Below, piece by piece: positions 1 to 9,830 of a stretch of 64,000 nt of DNA. A program made the translations under genes and the position numbers. The first letter of the stretch is position 1. Every line of letters begins with the position of its first letter. Where the stretch lies: the NCBI GenBank assembly GCA_963844175.1, contig CAWJNE010000002.1, forward strand, positions 62,001 through 126,000. Reading direction: 5' to 3'. This DNA comes from JALZMG01 sp963844175 (GTDB taxonomy: Bacteria > Actinomycetota > Acidimicrobiia > Acidimicrobiales > Ilumatobacteraceae). The notes under the pieces were generated by a model. That model was given only the letters and a program-made list of their open reading frames with translations, had not been told where the DNA came from and ran no database searches.

Positions 1-105
1 TTCCTGCTGTGGCAGAGCGCCGGCGCGGCGATCCACTTCACCGAGCGGACCTGGCCCGAGTTCGACGCCGCCGAGCTCGACGCCGCGCTCGCCCTCCTCA
101 CGTGA
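1..105 (+). CDS. C-terminal end of an unidentified protein (partial)
   Basis: An open frame enters from the left edge and ends at TGA 103-105, giving 34 residues rich in Ala, Glu and aromatic residues (ending ALALLT). The stop overlaps the GTG start of the helicase by four bases (GTGA), the translational-coupling arrangement used repeatedly in this window, so the two are probably co-transcribed. Too little is present to assign a family. Confidence 0.55.
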   Translation, partial: FLLWQSAGAAIHFTERTWPEFDAAELDAALALLT

Positions 106-2120
106 GCGGAGGAATCGTCGAGAGCGAGGGAGTCACGGAGCCGCCGGCGATCGCCGGCGATCCGCTGCTCCACGCGACGACCGCACCGGGTGGTGACGAC
201 GGCGGAGCCGGGGTCGACGGCACCGCGGCACTCAGCTCGACGGCCCGGACGCTCGGCGCCGTGACCGCCGAGCTCCCGGGTGCGGAGCGGCGCCCCGGGC
301 AGCAGCAGATGGCGGACGCCGTCGCGACGGCGATCGGCTCCGGCCGCCACCTCGTCGTCCAGGCCGGGACGGGCACCGGCAAGACGCTGGCCTACCTGAT
401 CCCGGCCATCGAGTCGGGGGGCACCGTCGTGGTGTCCACGGCGACCAAGGCGCTGCAGGACCAGTTGGCCACCAAGGACCTGCCGTTCCTCACCGAACAC
501 CTGGACGAACCGTTCGAGTGGGCCGTGCTCAAGGGCCGCAGCAACTACGTGTGCCTGCAGCGCCTGCGCGAGTTGTCGGCGGCGGGCAGCGACGACGCCC
601 AGCTCGAGCTCGAAGGGCTGGCGCCGACGACGCAGTCGGAGATCAGCCGGATCTCGACGTGGGTGGCCGAGACGCGCACCGGTGACTCGGCCGAGCTCGA
701 CTGGTCGCCGTCGGACTCGGCCTGGCGAGCGGTCAGTGTGAGCAGCGACGAGTGCCCCGGTGCCGACCGCTGTCCGATGGGCGAGCCGTGCTTCGCCGAG
801 CACGCCAGGCGGCGGGCGGCGGCGGCCAACGTGGTGGTCGTCAACACCCACCTCTACGGGCTGAACGTGGCCAGCGGCGGCGTCATCCTCCCCGAGCACG
901 ACGTGGTGGTGTTCGACGAGGCCCACGTCCTGGAGGACGTGATGAGCGACACCGTCGGCGCCCAGCTGGCGCCCGGGCGGTTCGTGCTCCTCGGTGGCGT
1001 CCTGCGGCGCATCCTCGACGACCCGGCCCTGATCGCTGGCGTGGTCGACGTCGCCGACCTCCTGCGCGAGGCGCTCGGACCGCACGCCGGCAAGCGACTG
1101 CCCACGCCGTACCCGAGCGATGTGCAGGACGCGCTGGTCGAGGCCCGCGGCCGACTCGACCGCGCCGGCAGCGCGCTGACCAACATCGAGACCCCGATCG
1201 ACGACGCCAAGCAGCGCAAGCTGCGCGCCCAGGTGATGATCGGGCGGACCGTGGAGCACCTCGATCTGGCGCTCGGCGAGCACATCGGCTACGTCGACTT
1301 CGTGTCGGGGCTGCCGGAGAGCCCACGCCTGGAGATCGCCCCGCTGGACGTGGGCCCTGCGCTTCGGGAGGGGGTGTGGGACCAGCGCACCGCGGTGTTG
1401 ACCAGCGCGACGATCCCGTCGTCGCTCTCTGCCCGCGTTGGGCTGCCGCTCGATCGGACCGACGTGGCCGACGTCGGCAGCCCGTTCGACTTCGCCCAGC
1501 AAGGGCTCCTCTACTGCGCCCTGCACCTGCCCGACCCGCGCGTCGAGACGTACCGCGACGCGGTGCACGACGAGCTCACCGCGCTGCTGCAGGCGGCGGG
1601 CGGACGGACGTTGGCGCTGTTCACCAGCTGGAAGGCGATGGACCTGGCCGCGGCGGCGGTGCGCGAGCGGGTGACGACACCGATCCTGACCCAGCGCGAC
1701 CTGCCCAAGCCGGCGCTGATCGCCCGCTTCGCCGCCGACGAGCCGACGTCGCTGTTCGCCACCGCCGGCTTCTTCCAGGGTGTCGACGTGCCCGGTCGCA
1801 CCCTCAGCCTGGTCGTCATCGATCGGCTGCCGTTCCCCCGTCCGGACGATCCCCTGCTCTCGGCGCGGCGCGAGCTGCTCGGACGGGCGGCGTTCGCCGA
1901 GATCGACCTGCCCCGGGCGTCGATGCTGCTGGCCCAGGCCACCGGGCGGCTCATCCGATCGAGCACCGACCGCGGCGTGGTCGCCGTGCTCGACCGCCGC
2001 CTCGGGACCGCCCGCTACCGCTGGGACGTCATCCGCGCCCTGCCCCCGATGCGCCGCACGAGGGATCGAACGGTGGTCGAGGAGTTCCTGGCGGAGATCG
2101 CCGCGTCCGCGGCCGAGTAG
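102..2120 (+). CDS. DinG/XPD-family ATP-dependent DNA helicase
   Basis: A 672-residue superfamily 2 helicase of the DinG/YoaA type, expected to unwind DNA 5'->3' during repair of forked or R-loop structures. Visible motifs are Walker A (AGTGTGKT, near residue 90), a Cys-rich stretch typical of the Fe-S cluster domain (NYVC, then DECPGADRCPMGEPC), the DEAH box (VVFDEAHVLEDV) and motif VI (QATGRLIRSSTDRG). The GTG at 102 was chosen because it overlaps the previous stop; the open frame extends further upstream, but that part is low-complexity Arg/Ala and overlaps the preceding gene. The family assignment is firm; the exact paralogue (DinG or YoaA) is not decided. Confidence 0.9.
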   Translation: MSGGIVESEGVTEPPAIAGDPLLHATTAPGGDDGGAGVDGTAALSSTARTLGAVTAELPGAERRPGQQQMADAVATAIGSGRHLVVQAGTGTGKTLAYLIPAIESGGTVVVSTATKALQDQLATKDLPFLTEHLDEPFEWAVLKGRSNYVCLQRLRELSAAGSDDAQLELEGLAPTTQSEISRISTWVAETRTGDSAELDWSPSDSAWRAVSVSSDECPGADRCPMGEPCFAEHARRRAAAANVVVVNTHLYGLNVASGGVILPEHDVVVFDEAHVLEDVMSDTVGAQLAPGRFVLLGGVLRRILDDPALIAGVVDVADLLREALGPHAGKRLPTPYPSDVQDALVEARGRLDRAGSALTNIETPIDDAKQRKLRAQVMIGRTVEHLDLALGEHIGYVDFVSGLPESPRLEIAPLDVGPALREGVWDQRTAVLTSATIPSSLSARVGLPLDRTDVADVGSPFDFAQQGLLYCALHLPDPRVETYRDAVHDELTALLQAAGGRTLALFTSWKAMDLAAAAVRERVTTPILTQRDLPKPALIARFAADEPTSLFATAGFFQGVDVPGRTLSLVVIDRLPFPRPDDPLLSARRELLGRAAFAEIDLPRASMLLAQATGRLIRSSTDRGVVAVLDRRLGTARYRWDVIRALPPMRRTRDRTVVEEFLAEIAASAAE

Positions 2121-2135
2121 GTACGTTCGGCGGCA

Positions 2136-2906
2136 GTGTCCGGGCAGGAGCGAGTCGTCGACGTCGCCGTGGCCGACGGCGTGGCGACCATCACCCTCGA
2201 CTCCCCTGGGAACCGCAACGCCCTCTCCACCCGGCTGGTCACCGACCTCGTCGTCGCCCTCGACGCGGCCGAGGCGGCGGTCGCCGACGGGACGGCACGG
2301 GCGATCGTGCTGACCCACACGCCCCCGGCGTTCTGCGCCGGCGCCGACCTCAAGGAGCGGCGCGACGGGCCACCCGACTCGCGGCCGTTCGTGTCGGTGC
2401 TGACCCGCCTGATGGACGCCGAGGTGCCGACGATCGCCGCCGTGAAGGGCCCGGCGCGCGCGGGCGGCATCGGGTTGATGGCGTCGTGCGACCTGGTCGT
2501 CGTGGACGATGCGATCACGTTCGCCCTGACCGAGGTGCGCATCGGGGTGGCGGCGGCGATCATCTCGGTGCCGATCCTCCGCCGCGCCAGTGGGTCGCGC
2601 TTGGCGGCCGCGTTCCTGACCGGTGAACCGTTCGACGCCGCGTTCGCTCGCGAGGTCGGGTTGGTGACCCACGCCGTGCCGGCCGACCAGGTCGATGCCA
2701 CCGTCGCCGGGTTGTGCGCCGGGGTCAGGGCCGGGGCCCGCCGGGCCGTCGCCGAGACGAAGCGCTTGCTGGGAGAGGTGCCGTCGCTCGACACGGCCAC
2801 GGCGTTCGAGCGCATGCGGGCGCTGTCCGACGAGCTGTTCGCCGGTCCCGACGCCGCCGAGGGCATGGCCGCCTTCGCCGACAAGCGCGCCCCGACCTGG
2901 ACCTGA
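2136..2906 (+). CDS. Enoyl-CoA hydratase/isomerase family protein
   Basis: A 256-residue crotonase-fold protein of normal family length. The oxyanion-hole segment FCAGADLKERRDG and the second signature region KGPARAGGIGLMASCDLVV are present. It probably hydrates or isomerises a CoA thioester in the cytoplasm; the substrate cannot be read from sequence. The GTG start follows a TACGTT hexamer at 2122-2127, consistent with a leaderless promoter even though the helicase gene ends only 15 bases upstream. It converges on the 2-oxoacid dehydrogenase gene with an 83-bp palindromic element between them. Confidence 0.85.
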   Translation: MSGQERVVDVAVADGVATITLDSPGNRNALSTRLVTDLVVALDAAEAAVADGTARAIVLTHTPPAFCAGADLKERRDGPPDSRPFVSVLTRLMDAEVPTIAAVKGPARAGGIGLMASCDLVVVDDAITFALTEVRIGVAAAIISVPILRRASGSRLAAAFLTGEPFDAAFAREVGLVTHAVPADQVDATVAGLCAGVRAGARRAVAETKRLLGEVPSLDTATAFERMRALSDELFAGPDAAEGMAAFADKRAPTWT

Positions 2907-2916
2907 CCGCCTCACC

Positions 2917-2999
2917 CCATCCGAGGGTTTCCTGCATCGGAGGGTTACCTGAGGGGAAGCCCCGCAGCAGACCCTCGCATGCAGGTAACCCTCGGATGG
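2917..2999. repeat. 83-bp palindromic intergenic element, copy 1
   Basis: Two tandem copies of a 17-base motif (CATCCGAGGGTTTCCTG, CATCGGAGGGTTACCTG) are followed by a G/C-rich centre and two inverted copies, giving a long potential cruciform. It lies exactly between two converging genes. Copies at 14234-14316 and 21009-21091 have the same length. A bidirectional terminator or a REP/MITE-like element are the two readings. Confidence 0.85.
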
Positions 3000-3000
3000 A

Positions 3001-5232
3001 TCAGATCACGGCGCGGATGGCGGCGTCGATGTCGGCTTCGCTGACGAGGACGAGGTCGGCGGCGTCGCCGAGTGGGACGAACGAGTCGTGGGCGGCGACT
3101 CGACGCACCAGGCCGGTGAAGCCGGCGGCCACGAGCCCGGCGACGACTGCCTCACCGACGCCGCCGGAGCGGCGCGTCTCGTCGACGACCACCACCCGCC
3201 CGACCTCGGCGGCGTGGCGGGCAACCTCATCGACCGGCAGCGGCGCCAACCACCGCAGGTCGAGCACCCGACAGGACACGCCCTCGGCGGCCAGCCGTTC
3301 GGCGACCCGGAGTGACAGGAACAGCCCGTTGGCCCACGTGACGATGAGCACGTGGTCGCCGTCACGGGCGACGGCGGGCGCACCGATGGCGACGTGCTCC
3401 GCCGGCCAGCGGTCGGGCGCGGGATAGGCCGCCGTCCAGCCCCCGTCGCCATCCTCGTGGAGGTCACGCGTGTGGTACCGGGCGATCGGCTCGAGGAACA
3501 CGCTGACCGTGCCGTCGGCGGCCGCCGCGGCGACGCACGTCCGCAGCATCGGCCCGGCGTCGGCGGCGCGCGCCGGCGAGGCGATCACCAGGCCGGGGAT
3601 GTCCCGCAGCACCGCCACCGCGTCGTCGTTGTGGAAGTGGCCACCGAACCCGCGCTGGTAGCCGTAGCCGGCGATGCGCACCACCATGCCGTTGCGGTAC
3701 TGGCCGTTGGAGAAGAAGGACAGGCTCGCCGCCTCCCCGCGCAGCTGGTCCTCGGCGTTGTGCAGGTAGGCCAGGTACTGGATCTCAGGGATCGGCACGA
3801 GCCCGGACACCGCCGCGCCGAGCGCCAGCCCGAGGATCGACTGCTCGTCGAGCAGCGTGTCGAACACCCGGCTGGCGCCCGCCGTGCGCTGCAGCCCCCG
3901 GGTCACGCCGTAGACCCCGCCCTTGGCCCCGACGTCCTCCCCGAACACAAGCACCCGGTCGTCGACGCACAGCAACTCGCCCAGCGTCCGGTCGATCGTC
4001 TCGGCCAGTGTCAACGGCGCCTCCTCCTCGGGCCGCCGCCCGAAGAAGGCCGTCCTCGCCTCGTCCTCGGCGGCCCGCGCCGCCGCCGCAGCCACGGCGG
4101 CGGGCCGTCTCGGCGACAGCGGCGCCATCACCGCGGTCGCGCTGTGCAGTGGCCGTCGCTGCTCCAACAGCTCCATCGCGCGTTCGCGCATCCGTGATCG
4201 CCCGGCGAGGTACCGGTGCACAAACGCGGTGGGGGGTGCGACGCCGGCCCCGACGAGCACGCCGGCCGTGGCCAGCAGCGGATCGCGGGCACGGTCGGCG
4301 CGCACGCTGGCCACGCTGCGGTAGCCGCTCTCCACGTCGGTCCCGGCGTGACCGCCGAACCGCACGGTGCGCAGGTGCAGCACCGCCGGCCGGCGTTCGC
4401 TGCGCACCCAGTCGGCGAGTTCCTCGGTCACGTCGTGGACGGCGACCGGGTCGCTGCCGTCGGCCTGCTCGTAGCGCAGCCCGGCCCGCGCTTCGAGCGA
4501 GGCCTGTACCCAGCCGGCCGGCGTGGGCACGCTGATCCCCCACCCGTTGTCCTCACAGACGAACAGCACCGGCATCCCCAGACCCTGGTGGGCCGTGTAG
4601 GCCGCGGCGTTCAGTGCGCCCTGCGCCGTGGAGTGGTTGAGCGAGGCGTCACCGAAGCTGGTCACGACGATGGCGTCGGACGGCCAGCGCAGCTCGGCGC
4701 CGAGCCGAGCCGCCCGCCCCAGGGCGAAACCGACCCCCATCGCCCGCGGCAGGTGGGAGGCGATCGTCGACGTCTGCGGGATGATCGACAGGTCGGCATG
4801 GCCGAACACCTTGTGCCGTCCGCCGGCGATCGGTTCGTCGCTCGACGCCAGCAGGCCGAGGAGCACGTCGCGCACGCCGTCGTGGCCGGGGACCTGGCGG
4901 GCCCGGGCCAGGTAGAAGCCCCCCGAGCGGTAGTGCAGCAGGGCCGGATCGGAGGGTCGCAGCGCGTTGGCGACGAGGGCGTTGGCCTCGTGGCCGGCCG
5001 AGCCGATCGTGTAGTAGCCGACGCCCTGGGCACGCAGCCACCGAGCGGTGTGGTCGAGGTGCCGGCTGTCGAGCTGGGCCTCGAACACGTCGTCGAGCTC
5101 CTTGGCCGTCAGGGCCGAACCCGGCGCCAATGGCCGAGCCGGATCGCCCTGGAGCGGTCCGGTCAGACGCGCCAAGCCGTCGAGCAGCGCCACCTCGAGC
5201 TCGTCGAGGTCGTCCGGCACGTTCACGACCAT
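3001..5232 (-). CDS. Branched-chain 2-oxoacid dehydrogenase E1, alpha-beta fusion
   Basis: A 743-residue thiamine-diphosphate decarboxylase in which E1 alpha (about residues 40-350) and E1 beta (about 400-743) are fused. Alpha shows the substrate-entry motif GYYTIGSAGHEAN and the ThDP-Mg motif beginning GDASLNH. Beta shows VFGEDVGAKGGVYGVTRGL and the K+-site region IPEIQYLAYLHNAEDQ. The reaction is oxidative decarboxylation of branched-chain or related 2-oxoacids with transfer to lipoyl-E2. No E2 or E3 gene is in the window. It is divergent from the aminotransferase across 48 bp, so the two may share a control region. Assignment to branched-chain rather than pyruvate substrates rests on overall resemblance. 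Confidence 0.85.
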   Translation of the reverse strand: MVVNVPDDLDELEVALLDGLARLTGPLQGDPARPLAPGSALTAKELDDVFEAQLDSRHLDHTARWLRAQGVGYYTIGSAGHEANALVANALRPSDPALLHYRSGGFYLARARQVPGHDGVRDVLLGLLASSDEPIAGGRHKVFGHADLSIIPQTSTIASHLPRAMGVGFALGRAARLGAELRWPSDAIVVTSFGDASLNHSTAQGALNAAAYTAHQGLGMPVLFVCEDNGWGISVPTPAGWVQASLEARAGLRYEQADGSDPVAVHDVTEELADWVRSERRPAVLHLRTVRFGGHAGTDVESGYRSVASVRADRARDPLLATAGVLVGAGVAPPTAFVHRYLAGRSRMRERAMELLEQRRPLHSATAVMAPLSPRRPAAVAAAAARAAEDEARTAFFGRRPEEEAPLTLAETIDRTLGELLCVDDRVLVFGEDVGAKGGVYGVTRGLQRTAGASRVFDTLLDEQSILGLALGAAVSGLVPIPEIQYLAYLHNAEDQLRGEAASLSFFSNGQYRNGMVVRIAGYGYQRGFGGHFHNDDAVAVLRDIPGLVIASPARAADAGPMLRTCVAAAAADGTVSVFLEPIARYHTRDLHEDGDGGWTAAYPAPDRWPAEHVAIGAPAVARDGDHVLIVTWANGLFLSLRVAERLAAEGVSCRVLDLRWLAPLPVDEVARHAAEVGRVVVVDETRRSGGVGEAVVAGLVAAGFTGLVRRVAAHDSFVPLGDAADLVLVSEADIDAAIRAVI

Positions 5233-5280
5233 GGAACAGATGTTACGCTGTCAAGACGACTTGGAACGGAGGCGGTCACC

Positions 5281-6587
<1,307 letters not shown>

Positions 6588-6588
<1 letters not shown>

Positions 6589-8117
6589 TGACGCTGCCGT
6601 CCACCGCCGACCTGGCGGCACGCGCAGACGCGCTGCTGACCACGCTCGGGGTCGAGGCGCGTCATGGGGACCTGCCGGCGCGCACCCCCATCACCGGTGG
6701 TTCCCTCGGCCCGGCCGGCCAGCCCGACTCGACGGGCGCCGTCGACGGCACCGTCGAGCGCGCCGTTGCGGCGTTCGCCGAATGGCGGGTGACGCCGGCT
6801 CCGGCGCGCGGCAACCTGGTCCGCCGGCTCGGCGAGCTCCTGCGCCAGCATCGCGACGAGCTGGGCGAGCTGGTCTCGATCGAGGCCGGGAAGATCCGCA
6901 GCGAAGGCCTGGGCGAGGTCCAGGAGATGATCGACATCTGCGACTTCGCCGTCGGGCTGTCGAGGCAGCTGCACGGGTTGACGATCGCCAGCGAGCGACC
7001 CGGCCACCGGCTGATGGAGACATGGCACCCGATGGGACCCTGCGCCGTCATCTCGGCGTTCAACTTCCCGGTCGCCGTGTGGTCGTGGAACGCGGCGTTG
7101 GCGCTCGTCGCCGGCAACCCGGTGATCTGGAAGCCGTCCGACAAGACCCCGCTGACCGCCCTGGCCTGCGACGCGCTGGCCCGGCGGGCCGCCGCCGACG
7201 TCGGCGCGCCGGCGAATCTGAGCCAGGTGGTGCTCGGCGGGGCCGAGCACGGTCACGCACTTGCGACGCACCCGATGGTGGCCATCGTGTCGGCCACCGG
7301 ATCAACGCGCATGGGTCGTGAGCTGGCGCCCGCCGTCGCCGGCCGCTTCGCCCGCCTGATCCTCGAGCTGGGCGGCAACAACGCGGCGATCGTCGCACCG
7401 AGCGCCGACCTCGAGCTGACCACCCGAGGGATCGCCTTCTCGGCGGTGGGCACGGCCGGGCAGCGCTGCACCAGCCTGCGCCGGCTGATCGTCCACCGCT
7501 CGGTGCGCGACGAGCTCGTCGAGCGGCTGGCCAAGGCGTACGCCTCGGTGCCGATCGGCGATCCGCTGGCCGAGGGCACCCTGGTCGGCCCGCTGATCGA
7601 CCCGCCGGCGTTCGACCGGATCGCCGCCGCCATCGCCACGGCCACCGGCGACCAAGGTGGCGAGCTGATCGTCGGCGGCGAACGAGTGCTGGCCGACGAT
7701 GCGCCCGACGCCCGGTACGTCCAACCGGCCCTGGTGACGATGCCGGCGCAGAGCGAGATCGTGCGCACCGAGACGTTCGGCCCGCTGCTGTACGTCCTCG
7801 GCTACGACGACTTGGACGAGGCGATCGCCGTGCACAACGCCGTGCCCCAGGGCCTGGCGTCGAGCATCTTCACCAACGACGTGCGCGAAGCCGAGCGGTT
7901 CATGTCGGCCGACGGGTCCGACTGCGGGATCGCCAACGTCAACATCGGACCGTCTGGCGCCGAGATCGGTGGCGCCTTCGGGGGCGAGAAGGAGACGGGC
8001 GGCGGCCGGGAGTCCGGTTCCGACGCGTGGAAGGGCTACATGCGCCGAGCCACGAACACCATCAACTACTCGACGTCGCTCCCGCTCGCCCAAGGCGTCA
8101 AGTTCGAGATCGAGTAG
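6588..8117 (+). CDS. ALDH7-type aldehyde dehydrogenase (aminoadipate-semialdehyde dehydrogenase-like)
   Basis: A 509-residue NAD(P)-dependent dehydrogenase. The catalytic Glu lies in ELGGNNAAIV (about residue 260) and the nucleophile Cys in GTAGQRCTSLRR (about residue 294); ELGGNN is characteristic of the ALDH7/AmaB branch, which oxidises 2-aminoadipate 6-semialdehyde. The C-terminal NYSTSLPLAQGVKF segment is also typical of that branch. Translation is coupled to the aminotransferase by TGATG overlap; a GTG one codon earlier (6585) is equally possible. Together the two genes suggest lysine or related omega-amino acid catabolism. The substrate is inferred. Confidence 0.85.
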
Positions 8118-8132
8118 ACACGATCGAGCGAC

Positions 8133-8180
8133 GATCTGTGAGCCGAGGCGGCTCACATCCGCCCGCTCGGCTCACAGATC
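8133..8180. promoter_or_regulatory. Inverted repeat between dehydrogenase and carboxylase genes
   Basis: Perfect 15-base arms (GATCTGTGAGCCGAG at 8133-8147 and its complement at 8166-8180) enclose a loop carrying a third GGCTCACA copy. It lies 16 bases after the dehydrogenase stop and 43 bases upstream of the carboxylase -10-like hexamer. It could be a terminator, although no T tract follows, or an operator for the carboxylase operon. Confidence 0.55.
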
Positions 8181-8222
8181 CTGGCGTCAGCGGGTGATCT
8201 TCGAGCCCACCGCTCGAACCTT

Positions 8223-8228
8223 TACGCT
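8223..8228 (+). promoter_or_regulatory. -10-like hexamer TACGCT, probable leaderless promoter
   Basis: TACGCT ends six bases before the ATG at 8235, and no Shine-Dalgarno sequence intervenes. The same TANNNT-to-start spacing recurs at many first genes in this window, so transcription of the carboxylase operon probably begins at or next to the start codon. Confidence 0.5.
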
Positions 8229-8234
8229 CCGGGC

Positions 8235-9830
8235 ATGACGGTCCTGGCCGACCACGTCGACGAGCGCAGCGAGGCGTACCAGGCCAACCGCACCCACCTC
8301 TTGGCCCTGCTCGCCGAGCACGACCGCCAGCTGGCGCTCGTCAACGGCGGGGGCGGCGAGAAGTACGTCGCCCGCCACCGCCAGCGCGGCAAGCTGCTGG
8401 CCCGCGAGCGCGTCGAGCTGCTGATCGATGCCGACTCGCCACTGCTCGAGCTCTCGCCGCTGGCCGCCTGGGGCACCGACTTCCCGGTCGGAGCGGGGAT
8501 GTTCACGGGCGTCGGCGTCGTCGAGGGAACCGAGTGCGTGCTGATCGCCAACGACGCCACAGTGCGCGGCGGCACGAGCACCGTCGCCACGCTGCGCAAG
8601 AACCTCCGGGCGATGGAGATCGCCCGTCAGAACCGGCTGCCCGTGATCAACCTGGTGGAGTCGGGCGGCGCCGATCTTCCGCACCAGAGCGAGATCTTCA
8701 TCCCCGGCGGTCAGGGGTTCCACGACCTCACCGAGCTGTCGGCCATGGGAGTGCCGACGATCGCCCTCGTGTTCGGGAACTCGACCGCCGGCGGGGCGTA
8801 CGTGCCCGGGATGAGCGACTACGTCGTGATGATCGACCAGCGCTCGAAGGTGTTCCTCGGCGGACCGCCGCTGGTCAAGATGGCGACGGGCGAGGAGAGC
8901 GACGACGAGAGCCTTGGCGGCGCCGAGATGCACGCCACCGTCAGCGGCCTCGCCGACCACTTCGCCGTCGACGAGCTCGATGCGCTGCGCATCGGTCGGC
9001 GCATCGTCGCCCGGCTCAACCGCGCCCGACCTGCCGACGGCCGCCCGCCCAGCCGGCTACCGAGATACGACCCCGAGCAGCTGCTCGGCATCGTGTCCGC
9101 CGACCTGCGCGTCCCGTTCGATCCGCGGGACGTCCTCGCCCGGCTGGTCGACGACAGCGACTTCGACGAGTTCAAACCGCGCTACGGCACCTCACTGGTC
9201 ACCGGGTTCGCCGAGCTGCACGGCCACCCCATCGGCATCCTCGCCAACCACCGCGGCATCCTCTTCAACGAGGAGTCGAACAAGGCGACGCAGTTCATCC
9301 AGCTGGCCAACCAGAGCGACACGCCCCTCGTGTTCCTGCAGAACACCACGGGCTACATGGTCGGTCGGGAGTACGAGCAACGCGGCATGATCAAGGACGG
9401 CGCCAAGATGATCAACGCCGTCACCAACTCGACGGTGCCGCACCTCACGGTGAACATGGCGGCCAGCTACGGGGCGGGCAACTACGGCATGTGTGGCCGG
9501 GCCTACGGGCCGCGGTTCCTGTTCACCTGGCCCAACGCCAAGACGGCGGTGATGGGCCCGCAGCAGCTGGCCGGCGTCCTGTCGATCGTGGCGCGGCAGT
9601 CGGCAGCTTCGATGGGTCGGCCGTTCGATGAAGAGGCGGACGCGGCCATGCGCACGGCCGTCGAGGAGCAGATCGAGCGCGAGTCGCTGGCCATGTTCAT
9701 GACCGGCCGGCTGTACGACGACGGCATCATCGACCCGCGTGACACTCGCACGATCCTCGGGATCTGCCTGTCGGTGGTGACCAAGGATCCGATCCACGGC
9801 CAGCGCGGCTACGGGGTGTTCAGGATGTGA
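8235..9830 (+). CDS. Acyl-CoA carboxylase carboxyltransferase (beta) subunit
   Basis: A 531-residue carboxyltransferase that moves CO2 from carboxybiotin to an acyl-CoA. The N-terminal half has the GGTSTVATLRKNLRAMEIA region and the GNSTAGGAYVPGMSDY acyl-CoA site; the C-terminal half has FLQNTTGYMVG and NMAASYGAGNYGMCGRAYGP. These match methylcrotonyl-CoA and geranyl-CoA carboxylase beta subunits better than propionyl-CoA ones. It overlaps the biotin carboxylase gene by four bases, and an AtuA-like gene follows, which favours a branched, unsaturated acyl-CoA substrate (leucine or acyclic terpene degradation). The exact substrate is undecided. Confidence 0.9.
   Translation: MTVLADHVDERSEAYQANRTHLLALLAEHDRQLALVNGGGGEKYVARHRQRGKLLARERVELLIDADSPLLELSPLAAWGTDFPVGAGMFTGVGVVEGTECVLIANDATVRGGTSTVATLRKNLRAMEIARQNRLPVINLVESGGADLPHQSEIFIPGGQGFHDLTELSAMGVPTIALVFGNSTAGGAYVPGMSDYVVMIDQRSKVFLGGPPLVKMATGEESDDESLGGAEMHATVSGLADHFAVDELDALRIGRRIVARLNRARPADGRPPSRLPRYDPEQLLGIVSADLRVPFDPRDVLARLVDDSDFDEFKPRYGTSLVTGFAELHGHPIGILANHRGILFNEESNKATQFIQLANQSDTPLVFLQNTTGYMVGREYEQRGMIKDGAKMINAVTNSTVPHLTVNMAASYGAGNYGMCGRAYGPRFLFTWPNAKTAVMGPQQLAGVLSIVARQSAASMGRPFDEEADAAMRTAVEEQIERESLAMFMTGRLYDDGIIDPRDTRTILGICLSVVTKDPIHGQRGYGVFRM

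Noticed and set aside
752..2626. 624-codon Arg/Ala-rich frame on the plus strand
   Set aside because: A high-GC shadow of the helicase and enoyl-CoA hydratase genes; composition is Arg/Pro/Gly-rich with no motif.
4216..5280. Long open frame extending the aminotransferase upstream by 355 codons
   Set aside because: It is antisense to the E1 gene and lacks family similarity; ATG 5281 has a GGAGG site and matches aminotransferase N-termini.
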